From Pedobacter sp. PF22-3 (GTDB lineage Bacteria; Bacteroidota; Bacteroidia; Sphingobacteriales; Sphingobacteriaceae), in NCBI RefSeq assembly GCF_026239555.1, contig NZ_JAPIVP010000013.1, positions 85,560-149,559 on the forward strand: a stretch of 64,000 bases of DNA. The letters run 5' to 3'. The notes under the pieces are model-generated. The model was not told the origin of the DNA and made no database searches. It worked only from the letters and a program-made list of their open reading frames with translations. This document shows, one piece after another, positions 54,476-63,336 of this stretch; the stretch's first letter is position 1; each line of letters opens with the position of its first letter. The translations under genes were made by a program, and so were the position numbers.

Positions 54476-55270
54476 ATGAAATTTTTAAAATTAAATAAAA
54501 CCTTATTAACCGCCCTTGCGCTATCTACAGTATTATACGCCTGTAAAAAAGAAAGGCCTACAGAAACGGCAGATTTAGAAAAACCAGAAATAGCTGCTGT
54601 TAATCCGCTTGGTAATATCCAAATCTGTACAGAAAGATCTTTAGATGGCACTACCCCAAGAGGCGCTGTACTAAAGTCGACCAAATGGACACCAGGAACG
54701 ACAATAAAAGTAAGTTTAAATGGAAGCACGGCAGCCATCAGAGCTAAAGTAATCCAATATGCTAAAGCGTGGGAACAATATGCCAACATTAAATTCAACT
54801 TTGTAACAAATGATAATACAGCCAAAATCAGGGTAAGTTTTGTAAGCGGAGATGGATCCTGGTCTTACATTGGAAAATCAACTCCCAGCACTGGCGCGAC
54901 CATGAACTACGGTTGGTTAACCGCAAGTACAGCAGATTCGGAATATAGCCGCGTGGTAATTCACGAATTCGGTCATGCCTTAGGATTGATCCATGAGCAC
55001 CAACACCCATTAGTGGCTATTCCTTGGGATAAACCAGCGGTTTACGCTTATTATGCTGCAGCACCAAATTATTGGAGCCAGGCAGATGTTGACAATAACT
55101 TATTTGCAAAATACAGCACCACGCAAACCAACTACAGCGCTTACGATAAATATTCGATCATGCACTATTCGGTTCCAAATGAATTAACTATTGGTGATTT
55201 CGAGGTGGGATGGAATACGGTATTGTCTCCTACTGATAAATCATTTATCGCCTCAGTATATCCGTTTTAA
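54476..55270 (+). CDS. Astacin-like (M12A) zinc metalloprotease lipoprotein
   Basis: A 264-residue lipoprotein: signal peptide ends ALSTVLYAC followed by KKERP. The zinc-binding helix HEFGHALGLIHEHQ begins at H163 and the third histidine is H173, in the metzincin pattern; the Met-turn is YSIMHYSVP with the fifth-ligand tyrosine typical of astacins. A short pro-region (30-70) precedes it. ATG 54476 gives the lipobox; an upstream frame is ignored. It is a member of a group of secreted metalloproteases in this window with different folds. Confidence 0.92.
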   Translation: MKFLKLNKTLLTALALSTVLYACKKERPTETADLEKPEIAAVNPLGNIQICTERSLDGTTPRGAVLKSTKWTPGTTIKVSLNGSTAAIRAKVIQYAKAWEQYANIKFNFVTNDNTAKIRVSFVSGDGSWSYIGKSTPSTGATMNYGWLTASTADSEYSRVVIHEFGHALGLIHEHQHPLVAIPWDKPAVYAYYAAAPNYWSQADVDNNLFAKYSTTQTNYSAYDKYSIMHYSVPNELTIGDFEVGWNTVLSPTDKSFIASVYPF

Positions 55271-55282
55271 AAATAAATAATT

Positions 55283-55318
55283 ACACATAGTGGTATAATT
55301 GGCCACTATGTGTATTTT
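55283..55318 (+). terminator. Terminator of the astacin-like gene
   Basis: ACACATAGTGG and CCACTATGTGT pair perfectly over 11 bp and are followed by ATTTT. Confidence 0.85.
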
Positions 55319-55369
55319 ACTGCTGTAAAATATATAATAAATATGCTGATTGCTTTGCGGATTTCTTTG

Positions 55370-56260
55370 ATGAAACAGTTTTTAGCCTGCTCAATCCTAA
55401 TGCTATTCTGCAAAGTTGCATCAGCTCAAGATCTTCACCAAAGGTGGAGCCTAAAACCTTATATTGGTCTCCAGCAATCTAAATCTGATTGGTCTATTGC
55501 AGGTAATGCAGCCGGGACAGGTCCGAATATATTATCAGAATTGATCTGGAAAAATCTTAAAGGGCCAGTTTTTGGGCTAGATGTTAGCTACAAAATCACC
55601 AATAGGTTCAGCGTTAAAGCCACCAACCAATACTACAGCATAACTAAAGGCGAAGTAGAAGATACCGATTATGCTGAGGATAACCGACAAGGTGCTTTCT
55701 ATTTTGACCTGCTTGACGCAAATAAAGGCTACCTATATGATGGTAGTTTACAATTCAGCTATCAGCTCGTAAAGTTTGGAGAATTTAACATTAATCCAAT
55801 TGTTGGCCTATCATATCATCAGCAAAAATTTCACCTGTTAGAAAGCGCCAATAACCCCGATAGCAAAGGCCTCAACTCTATTTATGGAATAAGATATAAA
55901 GGCTTCGATTTAGGAGCAGAATTTGTACTTAAAACACAAAAATTTAGTATCGGGGCTACAGTTTTAGGTGGTTTTTATACTTATTCAGCCAAAGCCAATT
56001 GGAATTTAATTCCCGATTTTGCAAAACCAGTAAGCTTTACACACCGGGCAAATTCCTTTTCATTAGCCGGAGATATCGATCTGGCAGTACCATTGAATAA
56101 AAGTCTACAGGTAGAGGTTGACTATATAATCAATAACATCAATACTTACACTGGTGTAGATAAAGCCTATTATAATACCAGACCAACAGAGGAAACTCAA
56201 TTTAACGGTGCAAATTTTAGAAAAAACGCAGTATTATTAGGGATAAATTTCAGCTTTTAA
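55370..56260 (+). CDS. Outer-membrane protein of unknown family
   Basis: A 296-residue protein: signal peptide (KQFLACSILMLFCKVASAQ) and then amphipathic beta strands: LKPYIGLQQSKSDWSI, GPVFGLDVSYKITNRFSVKA, SLQFSYQLVKFGEFNINPIV, ending AVLLGINFSF with the terminal phenylalanine expected for barrels. I do not recognise the family. The ATG at 55370 is used because it precedes the signal peptide; the open frame begins at 55310. The terminator at 55283 makes it independent from the protease gene. Confidence 0.8.
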   Translation: MKQFLACSILMLFCKVASAQDLHQRWSLKPYIGLQQSKSDWSIAGNAAGTGPNILSELIWKNLKGPVFGLDVSYKITNRFSVKATNQYYSITKGEVEDTDYAEDNRQGAFYFDLLDANKGYLYDGSLQFSYQLVKFGEFNINPIVGLSYHQQKFHLLESANNPDSKGLNSIYGIRYKGFDLGAEFVLKTQKFSIGATVLGGFYTYSAKANWNLIPDFAKPVSFTHRANSFSLAGDIDLAVPLNKSLQVEVDYIINNINTYTGVDKAYYNTRPTEETQFNGANFRKNAVLLGINFSF

Positions 56261-56278
56261 TTTTAAGACTATCTCATT

Positions 56279-56400
56279 GTCCTTGTTTCCAACGAGGATA
56301 ATATAGAATGGCGATTTTATCGCAGAGAAGAACAATTCTTGTGACTGATGCAAGCACATTACAAATGTGGTTTTCCACAATCCTCGTTAAAAACGAGGAC
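56279..56400. repeat. Inverted pair of 21-bp palindromic REP-like elements
   Basis: GTCCTTGTTTCC-AACGAGGAT (56279-56299) and its inverted relative ATCCTCGTTAAAAACGAGGA-C (56380-56400) flank 80 bp. Each is a palindrome in itself (TCCTCGTT/AACGAGGA). Different from the GTC-CTT hairpins. It lies just 3' of comB. Confidence 0.65.
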
Positions 56401-56404
56401 TATA

Positions 56405-57124
56405 TTAATTCGTTTTTAAGGCTACCAAACGTTCGCCCTCTAAAACCGGAATGGTTTTGCACAGATTTAGCTGCAAACAAAAAACCACATCTTCTTCTAT
56501 ATTCAACTGAGCCAAGCGATGGCTATGTGATGATTTGTGAAGGTATTTTCTCAAATCTTCTTTAGCCAAGGAATAAAGGTCTTCAGCTGCCACACTGGAA
56601 TCATCAAAATGTTTAAAATTCTGGCGAAGATTGCTTACTACGGCACCTGCAAAAAGGGTATCTTCTAAATTGAACTGATCTTTCCAGCCTGCACAAAGTA
56701 AAAGCACATTTTTATCCTGAATTTTCAAATAATTACAAAGTGAATCTAAGTTAAGGAATGACCCTATCACAACTTGATAGGCTCTTTTCTGTGCCAAATG
56801 TAAGGCCTTGGTTCCGTTTGTAGTTGTTAGAACAACCATTTTCCCATTTACCTTTTCGTGTGTATAAGAGAATGGCGAGTTGCCGAAATCATAGCCTGCA
56901 ACTACCTCTCCGTTTCGTTCTGCTGCCAATAAAAATCCGCTATCGCGATAGTTCAAACAATCTTCAACCTGGGCTACAGGAATAATCGCCTCAGCACCAT
57001 TATCTATCCCATAAGTAATAGAGGAGGTCGCTCTCAAAATATCGATAACCACTACAATACTTTGTTCGATATCATATAAATCGATCAAGGCTGGCGTTAA
57101 ACAAACTTCTATTTTTTTTGACAT
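56405..57124 (-). CDS. comB: 2-phosphosulfolactate phosphatase-like protein (ComB family)
   Basis: A 239-residue ComB-type phosphatase. IEVCLTPALIDLYDIEQSIVVVIDILRATSSI contains the family N terminus and LRAT motif; VVLTTTNGTKALHLAQ and LLCAGWKDQFNLEDTLFAGA are the other conserved blocks. In archaea it makes sulfolactate for coenzyme M. No comA or other coenzyme M genes are here, so its bacterial substrate is unknown. It is 85 bp from gcvT on the same strand, across a simple GAGATATGA repeat. Confidence 0.9.
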   Translation of the reverse strand: MSKKIEVCLTPALIDLYDIEQSIVVVIDILRATSSITYGIDNGAEAIIPVAQVEDCLNYRDSGFLLAAERNGEVVAGYDFGNSPFSYTHEKVNGKMVVLTTTNGTKALHLAQKRAYQVVIGSFLNLDSLCNYLKIQDKNVLLLCAGWKDQFNLEDTLFAGAVVSNLRQNFKHFDDSSVAAEDLYSLAKEDLRKYLHKSSHSHRLAQLNIEEDVVFCLQLNLCKTIPVLEGERLVALKTN

Positions 57125-57209
57125 GCGAGGAGATATGAGTATTGAGATATGAGATATGAGATTTCAGAGGATCAAACCGTCTCAAATCTCACATCTAACT
57201 TCTCAAATC

Positions 57210-58289
57210 TTACTTATAAAAAGGAAACTTAACCACTTTAGCTTTAATTGGCGTATTGCGAATTAAAATAAAAACTTCAGTTCCTTCTTTAGCGAAATCT
57301 TTTGCAACGTAACCCATCCCGATTGCTTTTTGCAAAGAAGGTGCTTGCGTACCAGAAGTTACTTTACCAATAATATTTCCGTCAGCATCAGCAATTTCAT
57401 AATCATGGCGTGGAATACCGCGATCGATCATTTCAAAACCCACTAATTTCTTTTGAATACCTGCTTCTTTTTGTGCTAACAAAGCTTCTGAGTTGGTAAA
57501 AGATTTAGAAAATTTAGTAATCCAACCTAAACCGGCCTCAATTGGCGAAGTCGTATCATCAATATCATTTCCGTATAAACAGAAACCCATTTCTAAACGT
57601 AAAGTATCACGTGCACCTAAACCAATCGGCTTAATGTTATAAGGCGCACCAGCTTCAAAAATGGCATCCCAGATCTGATCAGCATATTGGTTTTCGAAAT
57701 AAATCTCGAAACCACCTGCACCGGTATATCCTGTTGCAGAAATCACCACATTATCAACACCAGCAAAAGTGCCCTTTACAAAAGTATAATACTCCATCGA
57801 AGCCAGATCAACCTCGGTTAGGCTTTGTAAAGCATCAGCTGCCTTTGGTCCTTGAATGGCTAAAAGAGAAGTCTGATCAGAAATATTGTGCATTTCTACT
57901 CCTTTTGTATTAAACTGTTGTATCCAGTCCCAATCTTTTTCAATATTTGATGCATTTACCACCAACATATAGGTTGTATCATCTATTTTGTAAACCAGAA
58001 GATCATCAACAATACCGCCATCTTTATTTGGCAAACAAGAGTACTGAACTTTTCCATCATACAACTTAGCAGCATCATTACTGGTAACCCGTTGAATTAA
58101 GTCTAATGCATTTTCGCCTTTAAGAATAAATTCACCCATGTGGCTCACATCAAAAACACCTACTCCATTACGAACAGTTGCATGTTCAGCATTAATACCT
58201 TCGTAAGTAACAGGCATATTATAACCTGCAAATGGAACCATTTTAGCGCCTAAAGCGATGTGTTTTTCTGTTAATGCGGTATTTTTCAT
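57210..58289 (-). CDS. gcvT: Glycine cleavage system T protein (aminomethyltransferase)
   Basis: A 359-residue aminomethyltransferase. VPFAGYNMPVTYEG and GVFDVSHMGEFILKG form the folate domain start; the catalytic aspartate region lies in VQYSCLPNKDGGIVDDLLVY, and GLGARDTLRLEMGFCLYGNDID and the C-terminal barrel (GYVAKDF) follow. It releases ammonia and passes the methylene unit to tetrahydrofolate. H and P proteins are not adjacent; lpdA at 21676 could be the L protein. Confidence 0.97.
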   Translation of the reverse strand: MKNTALTEKHIALGAKMVPFAGYNMPVTYEGINAEHATVRNGVGVFDVSHMGEFILKGENALDLIQRVTSNDAAKLYDGKVQYSCLPNKDGGIVDDLLVYKIDDTTYMLVVNASNIEKDWDWIQQFNTKGVEMHNISDQTSLLAIQGPKAADALQSLTEVDLASMEYYTFVKGTFAGVDNVVISATGYTGAGGFEIYFENQYADQIWDAIFEAGAPYNIKPIGLGARDTLRLEMGFCLYGNDIDDTTSPIEAGLGWITKFSKSFTNSEALLAQKEAGIQKKLVGFEMIDRGIPRHDYEIADADGNIIGKVTSGTQAPSLQKAIGMGYVAKDFAKEGTEVFILIRNTPIKAKVVKFPFYK

Positions 58290-58449
58290 CCGTAAATTTT
58301 ATTTTTTTATGAATAATGAAGCGATAACAATTTCACCCCCAGATTATGGCGATTTCATTCGTATTCTTCGTGGGGCAAAACTACTAAGAAAAAGACAAAA
58401 TTTTGAGGTTAATTTAAAGAGCATTTTTAGATGGTTTTTCTGTTCTTCC

Positions 58450-58475
58450 GTCATGCTAAACTTGCTTCAGCATCT
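58450..58475 (+). repeat. GTC-hairpin-CT element, ATGCT variant
   Basis: GTC, ATGCT...AGCAT stem with one internal mismatch, CT. It lies in the 255-bp gap before gcvT. It belongs with the 45598 type. Confidence 0.65.
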
Positions 58476-58544
58476 ATTAAAAAGATGCCCGGAGTTGACA
58501 AATTTCTCTCTAAGCGTATAGAAAAGATGTTAACTCTTATACAG

Positions 58545-59747
58545 TTACGCACTTACCAATTCCCCATAAATCTTCAACATTTTACTGGAGATTAAATGAA
58601 CCGCATGATCATTTTCGACTGTTTTCCTGGCGTTCTCTCCTATTTCAGCCCAACGTTTAGGATTGATGACACATTGTAAGATTGAACGGTAAAATTCATC
58701 TGCAGAATCAGCAATTAAAATATCATGTCCATGCTTGTAATTAATTCCTTCAGCTGCAGTAGTTGTAGCAATGATGCATTTTTTCATCGCCATGCCTTCA
58801 ATAATCTTCACCCGCATTCCGGTACCAGAAATTAAGGGCACAATCATAATTGCCTTAGAATTCATAAACTCTACGGCATCAAACACCTCTCCTTCTACGA
58901 TCAGGTTCTCTGAATCATATTCAAAAAAATGTTTCTGCATATTTTTCCCGGCAATATAAAAACGGAGGTCTTTATTTAACTTTTCAATGTCTGGCCAGAT
59001 ATCATCTAAAAACCATTCTAAACCTTCCTGATTTGGCCGCCAATCCATCGCCCCCAAATGAAAAAGCGTAGGAAAACTGGTTTTGGTTTTGTCTACCTTA
59101 TATTTTTCCAGATCGATGGCAACCGGAAAAACCGACATCGGAATTTCGCAACCAAACCTTAATATACTTTGACGATCGGGTTCGGAAATGGCAAAAATGT
59201 GGTGAAAGCGGTTAATCTGATCCGTTTCGTAAGCTTTAAGCCGTTGTGCCAAAAAAGCTAAGTACTTACGCCGAATGAGAAACTTTTCTGAAAGCGAAAG
59301 ACGTTCCCACAACGTAAATTCGATATTATGTGCGCGGTAAATCAGCTTTGCATTACTATTTGCTTTAACCACATCCAAATAGGGCACCACGAAGAGCCCC
59401 TCGAACTGGATGACATCGAATACGTTTTCCCTTAAGAGATTTTCCAGCTGCCGCGCAGCATCTTCGCTGTAATACCGGGAAACATTGTATGATTCGTTGG
59501 TGAAAATATTAAAAAAAGCCGACCACACATTTACATCGGTATCTAAATCGTAGGTATGGTATTTAATCTGTTCAAAAATGGGGTCATAAATATCTTCAAT
59601 ATCGATACGGCCCTTTGTTGGGTTAAGGCTAAACAAGGTAATATCTGCACCAAGTTGCAGCAAACCTTTTATGGTATTATAAACCACAATAGGGTAACCA
59701 CTATTTGGCGGAAAGGGAACCCGCTTAGTAATCAACAGAATTTTCAC
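58545..59747 (-). CDS. Glycosyltransferase, GT4-like
   Basis: A 400-residue GT-B glycosyltransferase. N-terminal domain: ILLITKRVPFPPNSGYPIVV with the usual donor-sensing GG-like turn, then VIQFEGLFVVPYLDVVKAN. C-terminal nucleotide-sugar domain: LFHLGAMDWRPNQEGLEWFL, then PLISGTGMRVKIIEGMAMKK with the conserved E of the EGMA motif. Likely soluble or peripheral. Neighbours (rnhB, gcvT) do not show which sugar polymer it serves. It is 22 bp from rnhB on the same strand. Confidence 0.92.
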   Translation of the reverse strand: MKILLITKRVPFPPNSGYPIVVYNTIKGLLQLGADITLFSLNPTKGRIDIEDIYDPIFEQIKYHTYDLDTDVNVWSAFFNIFTNESYNVSRYYSEDAARQLENLLRENVFDVIQFEGLFVVPYLDVVKANSNAKLIYRAHNIEFTLWERLSLSEKFLIRRKYLAFLAQRLKAYETDQINRFHHIFAISEPDRQSILRFGCEIPMSVFPVAIDLEKYKVDKTKTSFPTLFHLGAMDWRPNQEGLEWFLDDIWPDIEKLNKDLRFYIAGKNMQKHFFEYDSENLIVEGEVFDAVEFMNSKAIMIVPLISGTGMRVKIIEGMAMKKCIIATTTAAEGINYKHGHDILIADSADEFYRSILQCVINPKRWAEIGENARKTVENDHAVHLISSKMLKIYGELVSA

Positions 59748-59769
59748 AATGTGGTGAAAATACGAATTT

Positions 59770-60378
59770 TTAGGCGTTTTTTGAAAACAGTTCTAACTGG
59801 GGATCGCTTACATTAAATGTTTTGCGGTGAAATGGCGATAAACCGATTTCGATTACAGCCTTACGGTGTGCAATTGTTGGGTATCCTTTATTCTGCTGCC
59901 AATTGTAATGCGGAAAATCGATGTGTAGATTGGTCATGTATTCATCGCGGTGCGTTTTGGCCAGTATAGAAGCGGCGGCGATATTTAGATATTTACCATC
60001 GCCTTTAACAATACAACTATGTGGAATCTGCGGATAGGTCTTAAAACGGTTCCCATCAATAATCAGGTATTGTGGTTGTGTTTGCAATTTCTCAATAGCC
60101 CTGTGCATGGCCAGAAAAGATGCATTTAAAATATTAATGCGATCAATTTCTTCATGATCGCAAGAGGCTACTGCCCAAGCGAGAGCCTCCTGTTCAATAA
60201 TTGGCCTTAACAGCGCCCTTTGCTCGTGAGAAAGCTGTTTGGAATCATTTAAACCCTCAAGTACAAAACCTTTGGGCAATATTACCGCTGCTGCAAAAAC
60301 TGGCCCTGCAAGGCAACCTCTTCCAGCTTCATCACAACCAGCCTCCAATAATTCTTCCTGATAGCAGTTTAACAACAT
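59770..60378 (-). CDS. rnhB: Ribonuclease HII
   Basis: A 202-residue RNase HII. Motif I CDEAGRGCLAGPVFAAAVIL contains the first acidic pair (D and E), LNDSKQLSHEQR follows, then the AxDxx-like IIDGNRFK and the final aspartate in ASILAKTHRDEYM. It removes single ribonucleotides and RNA from DNA. Length is typical. Starts in a short 85-bp divergent gap with the TfoX-like gene. Confidence 0.97.
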   Translation of the reverse strand: MLLNCYQEELLEAGCDEAGRGCLAGPVFAAAVILPKGFVLEGLNDSKQLSHEQRALLRPIIEQEALAWAVASCDHEEIDRINILNASFLAMHRAIEKLQTQPQYLIIDGNRFKTYPQIPHSCIVKGDGKYLNIAAASILAKTHRDEYMTNLHIDFPHYNWQQNKGYPTIAHRKAVIEIGLSPFHRKTFNVSDPQLELFSKNA

Positions 60379-60463
60379 GTTGCAAATTTAATTATTTTAT
60401 TTTTTGCGAATGAAAGTTAAAGATTAAATTGTTTCTGTTTATCAATTGCCAATAGTATGACCT

Positions 60464-60805
60464 ATGAGAGTATACAACGAAACCCTTGCCCACCGTGTAG
60501 CCGAACGTTTAATGCACATTGCTGATGTAGAAGAAAAACTGATGTTTAGCGGGTTAGTGTTCATGGTGAATGGCAAAATGTGCATTGGTGTTTCGAAGGA
60601 GGGTATGATGGTAAGACTGGATCCAAATGGTTTAGAAAACCTATCGCATAAAGATGGATGGCACCAAATGATCATGGGTAATAGGCCTATGCGAGGCTAT
60701 ATTTCAGTATCAGAAGATGTTTTAGTTAGAAATGATGAGCTTGATTTTTGGGTTAAACTTGCCCTGGATTTTAATCCTATTGCCAAAGCATCAAAAAAGA
60801 AATAA
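60464..60805 (+). CDS. TfoX/Sxy N-terminal domain protein
   Basis: A 113-residue single-domain protein. AERLMHIADVEEKLMFSGLV followed by FMVNGKMCIGVSKEGMMVRL is the typical core of the TfoX N-terminal domain; the sentence of conserved glycines and MFGG-like MFSG fits. In gamma-proteobacteria TfoX regulates competence; stand-alone forms elsewhere have no proven role. Start at the ATG that gives MRVYNETL. Confidence 0.88.
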   Translation: MRVYNETLAHRVAERLMHIADVEEKLMFSGLVFMVNGKMCIGVSKEGMMVRLDPNGLENLSHKDGWHQMIMGNRPMRGYISVSEDVLVRNDELDFWVKLALDFNPIAKASKKK

Positions 60806-60893
60806 ACAGGTTAAGGCCGGCAAAGCTCCAAAACAGGCTAATTCTAGTAAGAGCCATATTTTTTGATTAATTTTACCATTCTAATCAAATTTT

Positions 60894-61508
60894 ATGAAAA
60901 AAAGAGCTGCTCTGGCCATATTTCTACTGTCTATATCATTAACCGTACTGGCTCAAATTAAAACAACCACTACTGCAATAACTACCAACGAAAATACTCA
61001 ATTAAGAAAACAGGCACCAGAAGGGCATTATTGCGACTATTGTAAGCTGAATTATCCGGAATCGCATTTCCCCTGCATCATGAAATCCATAAAGGGTAAA
61101 TTAGATGTAACTTCCGGAGAGGTTACTTTTGTTGCCGGGCAACCCATTGGCGGGATTTTGGTAAAAGCAGACAAGAACCCTAACGGCAATATAGTTACAC
61201 TTGTAACCAACCAAAATGGCGAGATAGAATTTAACAATGCCAGCGCAGGGAATTACAAATTTATCCTTTTGGTCCCTTCCACCAATCCCAAATCACGGGT
61301 GGCAGGATCACCAATAGGCGGAATAGTTGTTAAAGGTGGTAAAAATCCGGGAGGAAATTTAATCACCTTAATCACAAACGAAAATGGCGAAATAGAGCTG
61401 AATAACCTGCCTGTAGGCATTTATAAATTTACTGCAATGGGAGCCTCTGCAACAGAAAAAGCTAATCCATTATACAAATCGAGTTATTCGGAAAAGGTAT
61501 ATCCTTAG
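60894..61508 (+). CDS. Small secreted protein with two regulatory-like repeats
   Basis: A 204-residue secreted protein. Signal peptide ends LTVLAQ; HYCDYCKLNY (about 43-52) with two cysteines and PCIM make a possible metal-binding patch. Two similar beta modules follow: GGILVKADKNPNGNIVTLVT/NQNGEIEFNN and GGIVVKGGKNPGGNLITLIT/NENGEIELNN, each ending GIYKF or GNYKF. They look like carboxypeptidase-regulatory-like (SdrD-B-like) domains. The gene is monocistronic. Role unknown, perhaps surface. Confidence 0.82.
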   Translation: MKKRAALAIFLLSISLTVLAQIKTTTTAITTNENTQLRKQAPEGHYCDYCKLNYPESHFPCIMKSIKGKLDVTSGEVTFVAGQPIGGILVKADKNPNGNIVTLVTNQNGEIEFNNASAGNYKFILLVPSTNPKSRVAGSPIGGIVVKGGKNPGGNLITLITNENGEIELNNLPVGIYKFTAMGASATEKANPLYKSSYSEKVYP

Positions 61509-61610
61509 TATCAATATCTTTAAATTTATGCTACTCCCGTTTTTTGGCACTATTATGGAATCTTTCAAATCTGTGCATCTTTAAATTATTATACATTTAA
61601 AACACACATT

Positions 61611-62141
61611 ATGAAACATTTAAATTTAATATTAAGCCTTGCATTTTTTTCGATAGGATTTCAGTCTTTTGCCCAAACGGATAAGCAAACCACCATAAAA
61701 ATCGTAACAGATAAGAATTATGCTTTTGTGGCCAACACAGCCACTCCAATGGCTAACAATGACATTAACAGAATATTGTCAACAATGCCAGGCAGCCAGG
61801 TAGGTTCTTCCATAAACCTAAGCGGATCACAATACGATGTAAAGGTTACCAAAGACAGTATTATTGCTTACCTGCCTTATTTTGGAAGGTCTTTTTCGGC
61901 TCCGATAGATCCGACACAAGGTGGTATTAAATTTACTTCAAAAAATTTCACCTATAAAGAATCGAAGAATAAAAAAGGAATGTATACCATCCAAATTGAA
62001 ACAAAGGATGTGGTAAGAGAAAATTATCGGTTTACAATCAATATTTCGACAAACGGTTATGCTTCTTTAACGGCGAGTAGTATCAATAAACAGCCCATTA
62101 TTTTTAATGGATATTTAGAAGAGCTAAAGAAAAAAGATTAG
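61611..62141 (+). CDS. DUF4251 secreted protein
   Basis: A 176-residue protein with signal peptide ending SFAQT. The domain has YAFVANTATPMANNDINRIL, LSGSQYDVKVTKDSIIAYLPYFGRSFSAPI and the closing TNGYASLTASSINKQPIIFNG, as in DUF4251 proteins of Bacteroidota. Function unknown. Periplasmic or outer-membrane associated. Confidence 0.88.
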   Translation: MKHLNLILSLAFFSIGFQSFAQTDKQTTIKIVTDKNYAFVANTATPMANNDINRILSTMPGSQVGSSINLSGSQYDVKVTKDSIIAYLPYFGRSFSAPIDPTQGGIKFTSKNFTYKESKNKKGMYTIQIETKDVVRENYRFTINISTNGYASLTASSINKQPIIFNGYLEELKKKD

Positions 62142-62168
62142 ATATTAGAAGCCAGGCTTAATAAATCT

Positions 62169-62246
62169 TGATTTCGAGCGGATTGGAGAAATCTTTTAGC
62201 ACGGTTCAAAGATCTCTCCGCTTTGCTTTGCTTCGGTTGAGACGAC
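62169..62246. repeat. Degenerate paired GTC-hairpin element
   Basis: GATTTCGAGCGGATTGGAGAAATCTT followed by an opposite half ending GGTTGAGACGACGA. It is a decayed relative of 49762 and lies between two convergent genes. Confidence 0.5.
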
Positions 62247-62253
62247 GACTGCA

Positions 62254-63336
62254 CTATTTCTTAACCAACTCAATCTGAAAAATGTGCGGCCATTTTTTGC
62301 CAGCTACAAAAAGCCTTTTACCAGCTTTATCGTAAGCGATTCCGTTTAACACATTATTGGCTTTTTCATCTTCAGTTTTAAAATAATCTGCTGGCAACAG
62401 TCCTGATAAATCGATCTTACTTTGAACGGCACCCGTTTCCGGATTGATGATCATGATTTCGTTTGTTGTATATACGTTTGCATAAATTTTACCGTCAATA
62501 ACTTCAAGTTCATTCAGATTTTGGATCGGCCCCTTATTATCAAACACATCAATCGAACCAATTTTTTGATAAGTATCCTTATTCAGAAAAAAGATCGTAT
62601 TTGAACCATCGGTATTCAACACCTTCTCCCCATCAAAAGCCAAACCCCAGCCTTCTCTTCCAGCAGTATAAGAAAACTCAGACAATTTCTTCAAAGTAGC
62701 TTTATCGTAAACAAATCCAACTTTTTCGCGATACGTTAACTGAATAATTTTGTTTCCAATTACGGTCATGCCTTCGCCAAAATATTGCTTATCTAAATCT
62801 GCTTTCTGAAGAATTTTTCCTGTTGCCGGGTCTACCTTGCGTAAGCTCGAATGGCCATAATCGCCGGCACTTTCGTAAAAGAAGCCATCATGATATTCTA
62901 AACCCTCTACATACGAAGCGGTATCATGAGGCAGGTTCTTAATTACCTTATAAGTATATTCTGTAGGCGCCTGCGCTGCCAATACGTTAATATTTGAAGT
63001 TAAATCTTCTGATTTTCCTTCTCCAAATATTTTGGCGGTTAACAGGTGGTTACCCAATTTCAGACCTTCTGTTTTAAGTTTAAGCGCCAAAGTATCGGTT
63101 TTCGAAGCAACTTTGATGGTATCGATCAAATAAATTACAGAGTCTACTTTTTGCTCAGCTCCAAACTGCACTTTCACATCAAATTCATTTCCTGAGGGCA
63201 CATTAACACCAGTTAATGGAGCAACAAAATTACGGTAAGTTGTGGTTGTACGCTCTTTACAAGAGCTTACAAATGCAAGTGCAATTCCAATAAATGCAAT
63301 TTTTTTAATGGGGTTAATCTTCAGGCCAAAACGCAT
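62254..63336 (-). CDS. Glutaminyl-peptide cyclotransferase, lipoprotein
   Basis: A 360-residue lipoprotein with lipobox LAFVSSC (cysteine 26). An N-terminal immunoglobulin-like part (40-115) is followed by a five-bladed propeller of the plant-type glutaminyl cyclase: YVEGLEYHDGFFYESAGDYG, GEGMTVIGNKIIQLTYRE, EGWGLAFDGEKVLNTDGSN, LNELEVIDGKIYANV, and LNGIAYDKAGKRLFVAGKKW. It would form pyroglutamate on exported protein N termini. It overlaps the YraN gene start by 23 bp. Confidence 0.92.
   Translation of the reverse strand: MRFGLKINPIKKIAFIGIALAFVSSCKERTTTTYRNFVAPLTGVNVPSGNEFDVKVQFGAEQKVDSVIYLIDTIKVASKTDTLALKLKTEGLKLGNHLLTAKIFGEGKSEDLTSNINVLAAQAPTEYTYKVIKNLPHDTASYVEGLEYHDGFFYESAGDYGHSSLRKVDPATGKILQKADLDKQYFGEGMTVIGNKIIQLTYREKVGFVYDKATLKKLSEFSYTAGREGWGLAFDGEKVLNTDGSNTIFFLNKDTYQKIGSIDVFDNKGPIQNLNELEVIDGKIYANVYTTNEIMIINPETGAVQSKIDLSGLLPADYFKTEDEKANNVLNGIAYDKAGKRLFVAGKKWPHIFQIELVKK

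Noticed and set aside
57125..57209. GAGATATGA/AAATCTCACATCT repeat between comB and gcvT as a regulatory hairpin
   Set aside because: Simple low-complexity repeat of a type common in such genomes; pairing is weak and irregular.
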